Assembly (NCBI GenBank): GCA_021772455.1
Contig: JAJFLY010000014.1
Coordinates: 1 to 34,321, forward strand
Length of the DNA stretch: 34,321 nt
From: Chlamydiota bacterium
GTDB lineage: Bacteria > Chlamydiota > Chlamydiia > Chlamydiales > JAAKFR01
Reading direction: 5' to 3'
This document shows, one piece after another, positions 7,706 to 16,181 of the stretch. The notes under the pieces are model-generated. The model saw nothing but the letters and a program-made list of their open reading frames with translations. It was not told the DNA's origin and searched no databases. Numbering within the stretch: the first letter of the stretch is position 1; every line of letters starts with the position of its first letter. A program made the position numbers and the translations under genes.

Positions 7706-9040
7706 TTAAATTGTTTTAAGAGCTCCGTTCAGCTCCTTGGCGGCAAAACGCATCAACGTATCATAATGGTTTTGCTCCTGGACGGTCACCGGTTTTGTTT
7801 TTGGAGCTGGTGGTGGGCTCTTTTCGACGTGCACTTTGGGAATAGTTACAGGCTTTGGTTTCGGGGGCGCTTTTTTAGGCTCAGGAGGAGGAGGTGGAGT
7901 GTCAGCAGCTACCCGCGCTTCTAAAGAAATCAGACGCTCCACTAATTGATCGAGCGAGACGCGGGTGTGTGTACGTAGAATCCTGAGCAGCAACATTTCA
8001 AGAGCTGTTTTTTCGGATGTAGCGAATTTAAGTGTTTGCGTCGCTTCAGTAACCAATTCAAGTATCTGCAAAAGCTGGTCGTTTCGATAGATTTGCGCAG
8101 AGTGGGCGTACTGTTTTTGATTGCGTCCCTGAACAGGCGCGCCGTTTTTCAGCAAAAAGAGCGTACGGAAGTGTTGTGTGAGCTCCTCAAGGAAAAAACC
8201 GAGATTTTTGCCAGCGCTAAAGACTTCTTCTGCAATGAGAAATGCAGCGGTCAGATCTTTTTTGCCGCCCGCTTCATCGAGAGAAAAGAGTGTTTCTCGA
8301 GAAGGTAGTCCAAGTACATCGATAACAACCTCTTGGGTAATCGGTGTTTTTTGATAGGCGATTACTTGGTCAAAAAGTGATTGGGCATCTCGCAAACTCC
8401 CTTCACTAAGCTCAGCCAAAGTAAGAAGCGCCTCATTATCAACTTGCAGTTCCAGGTCGGTTGCGATTTCGGCTAGTTTCTTGCACATTTTCTCATACTG
8501 GATGCGTCCCAGGTTAAAACGTTGGCAGCGGCTTAAGATCGTTGCAGGGATTTTATGTGGTTCGGTTGTGGCAAAAAAGAATTTTGCATGAGCAGGTGGT
8601 TCTTCAAGCGTTTTTAAAAGGGCGTTAAACGCCTCTTTTGTGAGCATGTGAACCTCGTCGATCAAGTAAATTTTGTATTTACCGTGTGTCGGCATAAATC
8701 CGATCGTCTCATTGATCTGCCGGATGTCTTCGATCCCGCGGTGTGAGGCGCCGTCTATTTCAAGCACATCCATCGCGTGGCCAGCGGCAATCTCCTTGCA
8801 GGAGGAGCAGGTGTTGCACGGCTCACCCTCATTCGATAGAGAAGAGCAATTGAGTGCCTTGGAGAAGAGGCGTGCGAGGGTCGTTTTCCCTGTTCCTCTA
8901 CAGCCACAAAAAAGATAGGCGTGGGCTGTACGGTGCATGCGAATCGCATTGATCAGCGTTGAGACAATCGCCTCTTGGCCGACGACATCGGCAAAACGCT
9001 GGGGACGGTATTTTCGAGCTAAAACTTGATATTCAGACAT
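7706..9040 (-). CDS. dnaX: DNA polymerase III subunit gamma/tau (short form)
   Basis: The clamp-loader ATPase subunit. The 444-residue protein shows the AAA+ core LARKYRPQRFADVVGQE, Walker A GCRGTGKT at 46-53, the zinc cysteines 65, 75, 78 and 81, Walker B LIDEVHML and the sensor region TILSRCQRFNLG. After about residue 375 there is a proline/lysine-rich linker (PPPPPEPKKAPPKPKP) and then a short tail. The tau-type domains that bind polymerase alpha and DnaB are not present at the usual length, so the protein resembles gamma more than tau; chlamydial DnaX is short as I recall. The start at 9040 follows a TATAAT box by only nine bases and has no ribosome site. Confidence 0.93.
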   Translation of the reverse strand: MSEYQVLARKYRPQRFADVVGQEAIVSTLINAIRMHRTAHAYLFCGCRGTGKTTLARLFSKALNCSSLSNEGEPCNTCSSCKEIAAGHAMDVLEIDGASHRGIEDIRQINETIGFMPTHGKYKIYLIDEVHMLTKEAFNALLKTLEEPPAHAKFFFATTEPHKIPATILSRCQRFNLGRIQYEKMCKKLAEIATDLELQVDNEALLTLAELSEGSLRDAQSLFDQVIAYQKTPITQEVVIDVLGLPSRETLFSLDEAGGKKDLTAAFLIAEEVFSAGKNLGFFLEELTQHFRTLFLLKNGAPVQGRNQKQYAHSAQIYRNDQLLQILELVTEATQTLKFATSEKTALEMLLLRILRTHTRVSLDQLVERLISLEARVAADTPPPPPEPKKAPPKPKPVTIPKVHVEKSPPPAPKTKPVTVQEQNHYDTLMRFAAKELNGALKTI

Positions 9041-9049
9041 AGTGGGGTC

Positions 9050-9080
9050 ATTATATCAAAGTTTGCTTAAATTAGTCCAA
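9050..9080 (-). promoter_or_regulatory. dnaX promoter, possibly leaderless
   Basis: On the minus strand TTGGAC (9080-9075) and a perfect TATAAT (9055-9050) are 19 bases apart. The -10 box ends nine bases before the dnaX ATG, so the transcript would start within about three bases of the start codon. The bases between (GACCCCACT) hold no Shine-Dalgarno sequence. Confidence 0.5.
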
Positions 9081-9091
9081 TCTCCTATCTT
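9063..9091 (+). promoter_or_regulatory. Promoter for the HD-domain phosphodiesterase gene
   Basis: TTGCTT (9063-9068) and TATCTT (9086-9091) are separated by 17 bases, a good fit to the housekeeping consensus. The ATG follows the -10 box by nine bases. An AAGG at 9093-9096 looks like a ribosome site but would lie at or before the transcription start. The promoter overlaps the divergent dnaX promoter. Confidence 0.45.
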
Positions 9092-9100
9092 TAAGGTTAA

Positions 9101-11290
9101 ATGGATGATATTTCTTCTGAAAATGGCGAATCTCCTGAAGAGGAGGACTTAAATGAGCTGCGTTTCTCGCGGGCTCAGAGCTATTTTGATAAAAGTTTAA
9201 CGATCCGTCTTCTAATCGGCGGTTTTTTTGTTCTTTGCCTCTTCCTTTTTCTGCATTTTCGTGAGACATATGTAGAAAAATTGGAGCTAGGAACGGAAGC
9301 TAGCCGCTATGTGGTTGCCCAAACCGACTTTGCCTTTCCTGATGAAGAGGCGACGATCATTCTTAAACAAGAAGCTGCTCACGAAATTGGAGCCATCTAC
9401 CGGATTAAAACCGATCAAATTCACGATAAGGTCACAGACTTTCAAAAATATATCACTCGCAATGAGATTGGGATAAAAAAATGGGAGAAGGTGAGTGAAG
9501 AGAGTGAGTTTGAAGATGTTGCTCTTGTATTAAGCCTTATTGCCGATGGACTTGGGCAGAAACGCTTTACCGATACAAAAACAATTCAGGTGATTGATCA
9601 ATTCCCTATTGATGAGCTAACGATTAGCCCAAGTGAGTTTTTTCCCTATTACCCCTCGATTTATTCTGGGCCTCTTCCCCCCTCATTTTGGTCGAACTTC
9701 GGAACCAACTCGTTATCGGGTCTCGATGTTCCCCCCTCTGTATCGGTATTTATTATGGACTATTTCGAACCTGTTAAGTGGGAATTTGAAATGGATCAGG
9801 GGATGGAATACACTTTGCGCAAACTCGCGCAAAAAAGAATCCCTGAAACCTACACGCGTGTGCGCTCAGGAGATCGGCTGATCGACCAGGGAGAAAAAGT
9901 TTCGGCGCGTCATGTCGCCATGCTTAAAGCTATGAAAGAGAGTATGAGCCAAAAACGGAATCTGCTCGATCCTTTCACGATTGGGGGCACTTTGCTGATG
10001 ACTTTGCTTCTCGTTGGAGTGGCTGTCGTTTATCTGGCTGAAAACCATAAAGATATTTTCCGATCTAACCGCAAAACGGCTTTACTTGCATCGATTCTTA
10101 TTCTCTCGCTTCTTGTAGCAAAAGGGGTTGAGTTTTTCTTGATTCAAACACCTTCAAATGTCCTCGATCTGGTGCGCTTTCCTCTCTTTGTTCCTTTTGC
10201 AGCTATCTTACTTGCCAGCTTGATGAATGTGCGAATCAGTGCATTTGCGTCGGTCTTTTTAGCCATTGTCTATGCAATGGCGCTTTCTGTTGAGAGCATC
10301 CCCTTTTTAGTGATTAATCTTCTAACAGCAATGGTTGTGATTCTAATGGTTCGGCGTATCCGCAGACGCAAAGAGGTTTTTGTTGTATGCGCCAAGGCGT
10401 GGCTGGTCAGTGTTTTAGTGATTTTAGCTTTTAACCTATATGCGAACACAACGCTCTCAATCAATTTTGTTGGTGATCTCACAAGCACTTTTTTCTTCAT
10501 GGCTATGACAGCTATTTTAGTGGTTGGCTTGCTTCCTGTTCTTGAGTCGATCTTTCGAATTATGACAGATATCACATTGATGGAGTTCATGGATCCAAGC
10601 AATGAGCTCCTACGTCGTTTGACAATTGAGGCGCCAGGTACATATCAACACTCGATGGTTGTAGGCAATCTTTCTGAAGCAGCCGCTTCGGCAATCGGTG
10701 CAAATGGACTTTTTTGTCGGGTTGCTACCCAGTATCATGACATCGGAAAACTGGCCAATCCGCATTACTTCACCGAAAACCAGCTTGGCGGATTGGATAT
10801 GCACCGACTTCTAACCCCACTCGAGTCGACGCAAGTGATCATCGCTCACGTAAGCGAAGGTGTTGCCCTTGCTCGAAAAATGGGTCTTCCTGAACAGTTT
10901 ATCGATGTCATCAAAGAGCACCACGGCACCACCCTTGCCTACTATTTCTACCACAAGCAGATCGAGCTGATGGAAGGGGATAAAAGTAAAATCGATCAAG
11001 GAGATTTTCGCTATAGCGGGCCAAAACCGCGCACCAAAGAATCGACGATCATTATGATTGCCGATACCTTGGAAGCCGCTTCACGTTGCCTCGATGAGTT
11101 TAATGAATCGACGGTCATAAATCTCGTTGAAACGCTCATCGCGCAAAAAATGGAGGATGGGCAATTCGATGAATCGCTTCTCACTTTTGAAGAGCTTGGT
11201 ATTGTTAAAAACACGATTGTTAAAAACCTGCTTGCCGCAAGTCACCCACGAGTGAAATATCCACCGCACCACCCTGGAGAAGAGGGTTGA
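9101..11290 (+). CDS. PgpH-like membrane HD phosphodiesterase (probable c-di-AMP hydrolase)
   Basis: The 729-residue protein has the PgpH architecture: a cytoplasmic acidic N-terminus, one membrane span (about 37-55), a large external 7TMR-HDED domain (about 60-285), a block of about seven helices from near residue 290 to 490, and a C-terminal HD domain. The metal-binding HD residues are visible: His517 (YQHSM), His546-Asp547 (QYHDIGK), then IIAHVSEG and KEHHGTT. PgpH of Listeria and Bacillus, of similar length (about 710-720), hydrolyses the second messenger c-di-AMP; Chlamydia trachomatis makes c-di-AMP, so the assignment is plausible, but substrate cannot be read from the sequence. The stop shares bases with the TTG start of the SDR gene. 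Confidence 0.85.
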   Translation: MDDISSENGESPEEEDLNELRFSRAQSYFDKSLTIRLLIGGFFVLCLFLFLHFRETYVEKLELGTEASRYVVAQTDFAFPDEEATIILKQEAAHEIGAIYRIKTDQIHDKVTDFQKYITRNEIGIKKWEKVSEESEFEDVALVLSLIADGLGQKRFTDTKTIQVIDQFPIDELTISPSEFFPYYPSIYSGPLPPSFWSNFGTNSLSGLDVPPSVSVFIMDYFEPVKWEFEMDQGMEYTLRKLAQKRIPETYTRVRSGDRLIDQGEKVSARHVAMLKAMKESMSQKRNLLDPFTIGGTLLMTLLLVGVAVVYLAENHKDIFRSNRKTALLASILILSLLVAKGVEFFLIQTPSNVLDLVRFPLFVPFAAILLASLMNVRISAFASVFLAIVYAMALSVESIPFLVINLLTAMVVILMVRRIRRRKEVFVVCAKAWLVSVLVILAFNLYANTTLSINFVGDLTSTFFFMAMTAILVVGLLPVLESIFRIMTDITLMEFMDPSNELLRRLTIEAPGTYQHSMVVGNLSEAAASAIGANGLFCRVATQYHDIGKLANPHYFTENQLGGLDMHRLLTPLESTQVIIAHVSEGVALARKMGLPEQFIDVIKEHHGTTLAYYFYHKQIELMEGDKSKIDQGDFRYSGPKPRTKESTIIMIADTLEAASRCLDEFNESTVINLVETLIAQKMEDGQFDESLLTFEELGIVKNTIVKNLLAASHPRVKYPPHHPGEEG

Positions 11291-12027
11291 GAGCTCTTAT
11301 AACGGGAGCGACGTCAGGGATTGGAAAAGCTCTTGCTCATCTACTCGCCTCCAAGGGGTATGCGCTGATTTTATCGGGCCGAAATGAGAGCCGTCTTCAA
11401 GAAATTTCTCATGCCCTCAAGACAGACTATGTGACTGCCGATCTCGAAGAAAAAGAGGGGCGCCAGAAGCTCATTGAGGTCGTGAAAAATGAACTTCCCG
11501 ACCTTTTGGTGAATTGTGCCGGTTTTACTCAGTATGGAGAAATGATTTCCTCTTCTGTCGAGGAGCAGATGGCGGTCCTTGAGGTAAATGGGGTCGCTCC
11601 TATAGAATTGACGCTTCAAACTGCCCACGCCTTGATTAAAGCAAAAAAAAAAGGTGTTATTCTCAACGTCTCCTCTGCAGCTGGAGATTTTTGTTCGCCG
11701 GGGATGGGACTTTACGGACCTGCTAAAGCGTGCTTGACCAATTTTTCACGTACTCTCAATACCGAGTTGGCTCCAAGAGGGATCAATGTGCTGGTGAGCC
11801 TTCCTGGGATGGTCGATACCGAGTTTGCAGGGCGGGCTGCAGGTAAGCACGTAAAGCCCAGTGGTGTGGTTATGACCCCTGAATTTGCTGCGCAGCAAAT
11901 ATGGAAGCAGATAGAAAAAAGGCAGGAAAAACGGACCTTTAATTGGTTTTATCGCCTCTCGGTCTTACTTGTTCCCGCCTCACTTGCGAAAAATATGATA
12001 TGGAGACGCATTAAACAACGCCTATGA
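11287..12027 (+). CDS. Short-chain dehydrogenase/reductase
   Basis: A classical SDR oxidoreductase of 246 residues. It has the nucleotide-binding TGATSGIG at 6-13, the NCAG motif, a catalytic Ser in NVSSAAG and the YGPAK active-site Tyr/Lys pair. The substrate is unknown; the fold and PGMVDTEF resemble the DltE/YqjQ group. The C-terminus is basic and partly hydrophobic (VLLVPASLAKNMIWRRIKQRL), which may attach it to membrane. The start is TTG at 11287 with GGAGAAGAGGG just upstream, overlapping the stop of the preceding gene by four bases (TTGA). It ends with a four-base overlap (ATGA) into the helicase gene, so the three genes form one translationally coupled unit. Confidence 0.85.
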   Translation: MRALITGATSGIGKALAHLLASKGYALILSGRNESRLQEISHALKTDYVTADLEEKEGRQKLIEVVKNELPDLLVNCAGFTQYGEMISSSVEEQMAVLEVNGVAPIELTLQTAHALIKAKKKGVILNVSSAAGDFCSPGMGLYGPAKACLTNFSRTLNTELAPRGINVLVSLPGMVDTEFAGRAAGKHVKPSGVVMTPEFAAQQIWKQIEKRQEKRTFNWFYRLSVLLVPASLAKNMIWRRIKQRL

Positions 12028-13145
12028 CATTCCAAACTTTTGATCTCGATCCTTTGATCCTCGACGCTCTCCGTGAGCTTGGCTATGAAAATGCCACACC
12101 CGTACAGGAAAAAGCCATCCCTGTTATCTTAGAAGGGAAAGATTTGATCGCCTTGGCCGAAACAGGTTCTGGTAAAACAGCTGCTTGCGCGATCCCCGTC
12201 TGCAATAAGGTCGATCCAAACCTCAAGCATATCCAAGCTCTGATCGTCGTTCCCACAAGAGAGCTCGCTTTGCAGTATGCGACAGAAACGCAAAAGATTG
12301 GCCGTTTTAAGGAAGTAAAAGCCTTTGCCCTTTTTGGGGGTGAGGATATGGATATGCAGCGCGCTAAATTAAAAGGGGGCGTGCAAGTGCTAGTTGCCAC
12401 GCCGGGTCGTTTAATCGACTTTGTTTTTTCCCGTTCCATTGATCTTTCCAAAGTTGAGACGCTTGTTCTCGATGAGGCCGATCAGATGCTTGGCATGGGG
12501 TTCTATGAGGATTTGGAGTTTATCATTAATTGCTTGATTCATGACCACCAGACCCTTCTCTTCTCGGCAACGATGCCCAAGCAGATTAAACAGATCGCAA
12601 AAAACCACATGAAAGATCCGCTTGAGCTCACTCTGATCTCAAATTTGCCCACTCCTGAGAATTTGAAGCATCAATTGACTTTTTGCTCCAACCCTGGACA
12701 AAAACGCGAGGAGCTTCTCTGGCTTCTAAAAGAGCTCAATCCAGTCCAATGCTTGATTTTTGCAAACTCGCGCCGTGAGGTTGAAGCTCTTTATCGCGAT
12801 TTGAAATCCAAACTCTCAGCAGTTGATTTTCTCCACGGAGGATTAGATCAAAGTCTCCGTTCGGTGATCACCAATAAGTTTCATCGGGGAAAAATCCGTT
12901 TTTTAGTTGCAACGGATATTGCTGCGCGCGGGCTTGATTTTTCTAATGTCACGCATGTAGTCAATTATCACTTTCCCTTTGAGAAAGAGACCTACACGCA
13001 TAGATCAGGACGTACAGGCCGATCAGGACGGGATGGAGTTTGTGTCACTTTGGTTACTCGTAGGGAGCTCTCGAAAGTGGGCGAGCTCTTTAAAATGCTC
13101 AAGCGCGAGCCCGAATGGCTCAAAAAACCTCCTTCAGGTCATTGA
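12024..13145 (+). CDS. DEAD-box RNA helicase, minimal RhlE-like
   Basis: An ATP-dependent RNA helicase of 373 residues, close to the minimal two-RecA-domain core. Motifs in order: the Q motif TPVQEKAIP, Walker A AETGSGKT, PTRELA, TPGRL, DEAD (Walker B), SAT, then IFANSRREVEAL, FLVATDIAARGLDF and HRSGRTGRSGR. There is almost no C-terminal extension, unlike DeaD or RhlB, so partner binding and substrate choice probably rest on the core. It overlaps the SDR by four bases and abuts the convergent sugar-phosphate mutase gene with no spacer. Confidence 0.92.
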   Translation: MTFQTFDLDPLILDALRELGYENATPVQEKAIPVILEGKDLIALAETGSGKTAACAIPVCNKVDPNLKHIQALIVVPTRELALQYATETQKIGRFKEVKAFALFGGEDMDMQRAKLKGGVQVLVATPGRLIDFVFSRSIDLSKVETLVLDEADQMLGMGFYEDLEFIINCLIHDHQTLLFSATMPKQIKQIAKNHMKDPLELTLISNLPTPENLKHQLTFCSNPGQKREELLWLLKELNPVQCLIFANSRREVEALYRDLKSKLSAVDFLHGGLDQSLRSVITNKFHRGKIRFLVATDIAARGLDFSNVTHVVNYHFPFEKETYTHRSGRTGRSGRDGVCVTLVTRRELSKVGELFKMLKREPEWLKKPPSGH

Positions 13146-14912
13146 TTAGGAGCCAACGAGCATTTCCTTCATCAGATGCAAAATCTCGTCGAGACGGCGA
13201 TCACACTTCTCAAGCGCTTTTTCCATGTCATGTTGATCAATGTGGTGGTGCTTCTCGTGAACAGCGCAGTAGAGCTTGATCTTGGGCTCGGTCCCGGAGG
13301 GGCGCACAACGATTTTTGTCCCATCCTCTAGCCAAAAACGCAATACATCCGATTTGGGCAGAACAAGCGTCTCTTTTTTGCCCGTTTCGAGATGGAGCTT
13401 GGTATGGGTGAGATAGTCTTCCATTACGGTCACAGGCTTGTCTGCAAGGATTTTAGGAGGTGTTTCGCGTAAGTGACGCATCATCTCTCTCATCTTATCG
13501 GCTCCTTCTTTCCCCCCAAAGGTGAGCGAGAGTAATTTTTCGCGGAAAATGCCATGCGTGCGGTAAATCTCATAAAGCAAATCAACAAGCGTCTTCCCTT
13601 CTCGCTTGAGCTGCAAAGCGGCTTCGCACACGCATGTGGCTGAAATAATGGCATCCTTGTCACGCACGTGTGTTCCTAGGAGGTAGCCATACGACTCTTC
13701 GCCACCAAAAATATAGTGGTGCTCAGGGACTCCTGATCCTTTCTCCTCTTCCCACTGTGCAATTTTCTCGCCAATATACTTAAAACCGGTCAGAACATCG
13801 AGACAGGTCCCTCCATGGTGCTCGGCAATTTTGCGAAAGAGCTCTGTTGTAACGATTGTTTTTACGAACATCGATTTCGAAGGCATCGAGTGGGTTTGAT
13901 GGAGGGCGCGGCAGACATGCTCTAAAAGGATGCACGCCAACTCATTGCCGTTAAAGAAAAAGGGTTTGTTTTCATGCATGACCACAACACCCAAGCGATC
14001 GGTATCGGGATCGGTCGCGAGCAGAACATCACCGTTTACTTTTTTGAGCAGATCGATCCCCATCTCAAGGGCAGCATGCTCTTCAGGATTGGGGGATTTT
14101 ATTGTGGGAAAGCTCCCGTCAGGTGTCTCCTGTTCTTTTACGATTGTGAGGTTGGTAAATCCCCAATCGCGCAGCGCTGGCGGGACCATTGTGATTCCAG
14201 CTCCATGGAGGCTCGAATAGACGACGTGGAGCTCCTTTCCGTGGGTATGGTTATCTCCTGGGTGGAATTGCCAATCGTGAATCGCTTTGAGGTAGGCGAC
14301 ATCGATCTCCCCATTCACTTCGTGCACAAGGGGGTGGGGGAGGGCGACTGTTTTGACCATCTTGTTTGACGTGATTTGATTTACCTCATCGATAATCCCT
14401 TTGTCGTGAGGGGGAAGGACCTGCCCTCCATAATCCCAATAGACTTTATAGCCATTATATTCGGGGGGATTGTGCGAGGCTGTCACCATAATTCCAGCAA
14501 TTGCTTTCTTATAGAGCACGCCGAATGAAACGACAGGAACGGGGCGCAGGGCGCTATAGAGAAAGACTTCAATTCCACCCGCAGCTAAAACTTTTGCCGC
14601 TTCTTCGGCAAACTCACGGGAATGGTGGCGGCAATCGTAACCAATTACAACCGAGCCTTTAGAGGTTTGAGTTTTGATATAATTAGCAAGACCTTGGGTA
14701 GCAGCGCGGACGTTATAGGCGTTCATCCGATTGGTTCCTACGCCCATGATCCCACGCAAGCCTCCTGTTCCAAATGAGAGGGAGGTATAAAAGGCGTCGA
14801 GCAGCTCTTCTGAATTTTCACGCTGGAGGCGTCGGATTTCCTCCTTTGTCTGCTCATCGTAATCGCCGTATAGCCAGCTGTCGATATTATTTTGGGTCTT
14901 ATTGTCGACCAT
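13146..14912 (-). CDS. Phosphoglucomutase/phosphomannomutase
   Basis: An alpha-D-phosphohexomutase of 588 residues, interconverting hexose 1- and 6-phosphates for glycogen and sugar-nucleotide synthesis. The phosphoserine loop is IMVTASHNPPEYNGY with Ser146. The metal loop is ATDPDTDRLG, the sugar-specificity loop is FGGEESYGYL, and the phosphate-binding loop RPSGTEPKIKLY is near the C-terminus. Length matches the PgcA/PGM2 type (about 580) rather than GlmM. An in-frame upstream ATG at 14933 exists, but the start at 14912 is preferred because GGAGG lies six bases before it. The gene overlaps the end of the Mrp gene by 14 bases and is the last gene of the leftward run. I recall the Chlamydia homologue as CT295 (mrsA). 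Confidence 0.92.
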   Translation of the reverse strand: MVDNKTQNNIDSWLYGDYDEQTKEEIRRLQRENSEELLDAFYTSLSFGTGGLRGIMGVGTNRMNAYNVRAATQGLANYIKTQTSKGSVVIGYDCRHHSREFAEEAAKVLAAGGIEVFLYSALRPVPVVSFGVLYKKAIAGIMVTASHNPPEYNGYKVYWDYGGQVLPPHDKGIIDEVNQITSNKMVKTVALPHPLVHEVNGEIDVAYLKAIHDWQFHPGDNHTHGKELHVVYSSLHGAGITMVPPALRDWGFTNLTIVKEQETPDGSFPTIKSPNPEEHAALEMGIDLLKKVNGDVLLATDPDTDRLGVVVMHENKPFFFNGNELACILLEHVCRALHQTHSMPSKSMFVKTIVTTELFRKIAEHHGGTCLDVLTGFKYIGEKIAQWEEEKGSGVPEHHYIFGGEESYGYLLGTHVRDKDAIISATCVCEAALQLKREGKTLVDLLYEIYRTHGIFREKLLSLTFGGKEGADKMREMMRHLRETPPKILADKPVTVMEDYLTHTKLHLETGKKETLVLPKSDVLRFWLEDGTKIVVRPSGTEPKIKLYCAVHEKHHHIDQHDMEKALEKCDRRLDEILHLMKEMLVGS

Positions 14913-15663
14913 TAGAAACCTCCGATTTGCCACACTCTAATAGATTAATGAGATTGTCAGCAAGGGAGTGGAAGGGCCCGGCGCAAGGAATTCCGTTGTC
15001 GCCTCCCTCTCGGATAGCCTCTTGAAGGGGAATTTTTGCTAAACAGGGGAGGGATAGGTTTTCTGCCAATTTCTCGCCCAAGCCTTCTCCAAAAGGGAAA
15101 TAGCGCTTCCCATCGGGCGCATCATACGCTGAGAAGTTTTCAATCACGCCGAGCAGCGGCGTGTTGAGTTGATCAAAGGCATTAATCGCTTTGATCACAT
15201 CTTGAAGGGCGACGAGCTGGGGAGTTGTCACGACAAGTGCGCCGTCGACTTTTAAGAGTTTTTGGATTGAGAGGGGAACATCGCCGGTTCCAGGTGGGAG
15301 ATCGACAAGTAAGATGTCGAGCTTAGGCCACGCCACCCCTTCGATCATTTTTTGGAGCATCTGGTGGAGCATGGGACCGCGCCACAAAATAGAGCGGCTC
15401 TCCTCAAGAAAAAACCCGAGCGAAATTGTGTGCACACCAAATTTGGTAAAGGGAATCACATGACCCTCGCCTTGGGTGCGAGGGGAGAGCTGGCGTAGGC
15501 CGAGCATAATGGGAATAGAGGGACCGTAGAGATCTGCATCGAGAAGACCTACTCGCAAACCTTTGTCTGCCAAAGCGCAGGCTAGGTTAACAGTGACAGT
15601 TGATTTCCCAACCCCTCCTTTTCCAGCGCCGATTAAGAGTGTCTTATCAGCTATTGTCTTCAT
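14899..15663 (-). CDS. mrp: Mrp/NBP35-family P-loop ATPase lacking the CxxC motif
   Basis: A 254-residue MinD-like ATPase of the Mrp/ApbC family, iron-sulfur cluster carriers. The deviant Walker A is GKGGVGKST at 14-22, followed by LLDADLYGPSIP and LLVDLPPGTGDVPLS. In typical Mrp proteins a CPxC pair follows the VENMS segment and binds a bridging Fe-S cluster. Here the matching stretch is VIENFSAYDAPDGKRYFPFG, with no cysteine. The FSC7-like N-terminal domain of long Mrp proteins is also absent. It may therefore be a carrier that lost its cluster site or a protein with another cargo. ATG 15663 is chosen over an in-frame TTG nine bases upstream; neither has a strong ribosome site. It overlaps the YkgJ-type gene by 17 bases. 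Confidence 0.85.
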   Translation of the reverse strand: MKTIADKTLLIGAGKGGVGKSTVTVNLACALADKGLRVGLLDADLYGPSIPIMLGLRQLSPRTQGEGHVIPFTKFGVHTISLGFFLEESRSILWRGPMLHQMLQKMIEGVAWPKLDILLVDLPPGTGDVPLSIQKLLKVDGALVVTTPQLVALQDVIKAINAFDQLNTPLLGVIENFSAYDAPDGKRYFPFGEGLGEKLAENLSLPCLAKIPLQEAIREGGDNGIPCAGPFHSLADNLINLLECGKSEVSNGRQ

Positions 15664-16084
15664 TGCGGCCAATTTGGATCAGTTCTTGCTCTTGTATAGT
15701 CTCAGTAGGGACAAGTTCGGCTTCATCATTAATCCCTTCGCACGAGTAGGCAGCTCCTTTCCAAGCTTTTTCTGAGCTGATATTTTGTGGCCACCAGGGG
15801 AACGTTTTACATTGGGTAGGGCGCGCTCCGTAGACTCTGCATTTGTTGTCTTTTAAGAAGATACACGAGTAGGTCTGTTTCATTTCAATCAGTGAGAAGC
15901 GACTCCCGACTCTACGCGTATACTTGCGCTTAAATTCATCGAGGGTAATCGCGAGAAAATGGGCCATTTCCTCCATCTCCTGGGTGTTTACCCAGACATA
16001 ACCGGGGCTGCCTGTGCAACATTTTCCACACTCGGTGCAGGAAAATTTTAGCCCTTTTTTATACCAGGTTTCACTCTTCGTCAT
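15647..16084 (-). CDS. YkgJ-type zinc/iron-chelating Cys-cluster protein
   Basis: A 145-residue protein of the YkgJ (UPF0153) family. The signature cluster CTECGKCC lies near the N-terminus (about residues 17-24). Later cysteines in YSCIFLKDNKCRVYGARPTQCKTFPWW complete the expected metal site. The biochemical role of the family is not established; metal binding is inferred from the cysteine pattern. The start at 16084 is chosen because AAGGA precedes it directly; an extension to a TTG at 16177 reads through a different small gene. It overlaps the small membrane protein gene by 14 bases. Its neighbour is Mrp, also linked to iron-sulfur chemistry, which hints at a shared metal-related role. Confidence 0.85.
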   Translation of the reverse strand: MTKSETWYKKGLKFSCTECGKCCTGSPGYVWVNTQEMEEMAHFLAITLDEFKRKYTRRVGSRFSLIEMKQTYSCIFLKDNKCRVYGARPTQCKTFPWWPQNISSEKAWKGAAYSCEGINDEAELVPTETIQEQELIQIGRNEDNS

Positions 16085-16181
16085 CTTTCCTTCGGATAAT
16101 ATCGCGCACGCCGGCAACCACAAAAAGGGTAAGGACGACGACGCAGATGATAAAGATGACAACAGCTTCGCGATCAATCAT
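16071..16181 (-). CDS. Small single-span membrane protein (36 residues)
   Basis: This gene is too short for ordinary length cut-offs. ATG at 16181 opens a 36-codon frame: N-terminal MIDREA, one strongly hydrophobic helix (VVIFIICVVVLTLFVVAGV, residues 7-25), then a basic and acidic cytoplasmic tail RDIIRRKDDEE. It fills exactly the space between two genes of the same strand. Its start overlaps the stop of the CT296-like gene by eight bases and its end overlaps the YkgJ-type start by 14. No Shine-Dalgarno sequence is seen, so translation may depend on coupling to the upstream gene. The positive-inside layout (N-out, C-in) is a reading of the charges. Function unknown. Confidence 0.7.
   Translation of the reverse strand: MIDREAVVIFIICVVVLTLFVVAGVRDIIRRKDDEE

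Noticed and set aside
7850-7900. Programmed frameshift in dnaX at an A-rich run in the Pro/Lys linker
   Set aside because: The run reads CCT AAA AAA GCG; a slip by one base would not keep codon pairing as in the E. coli A-AAA-AAG site, and I see no supporting hairpin.
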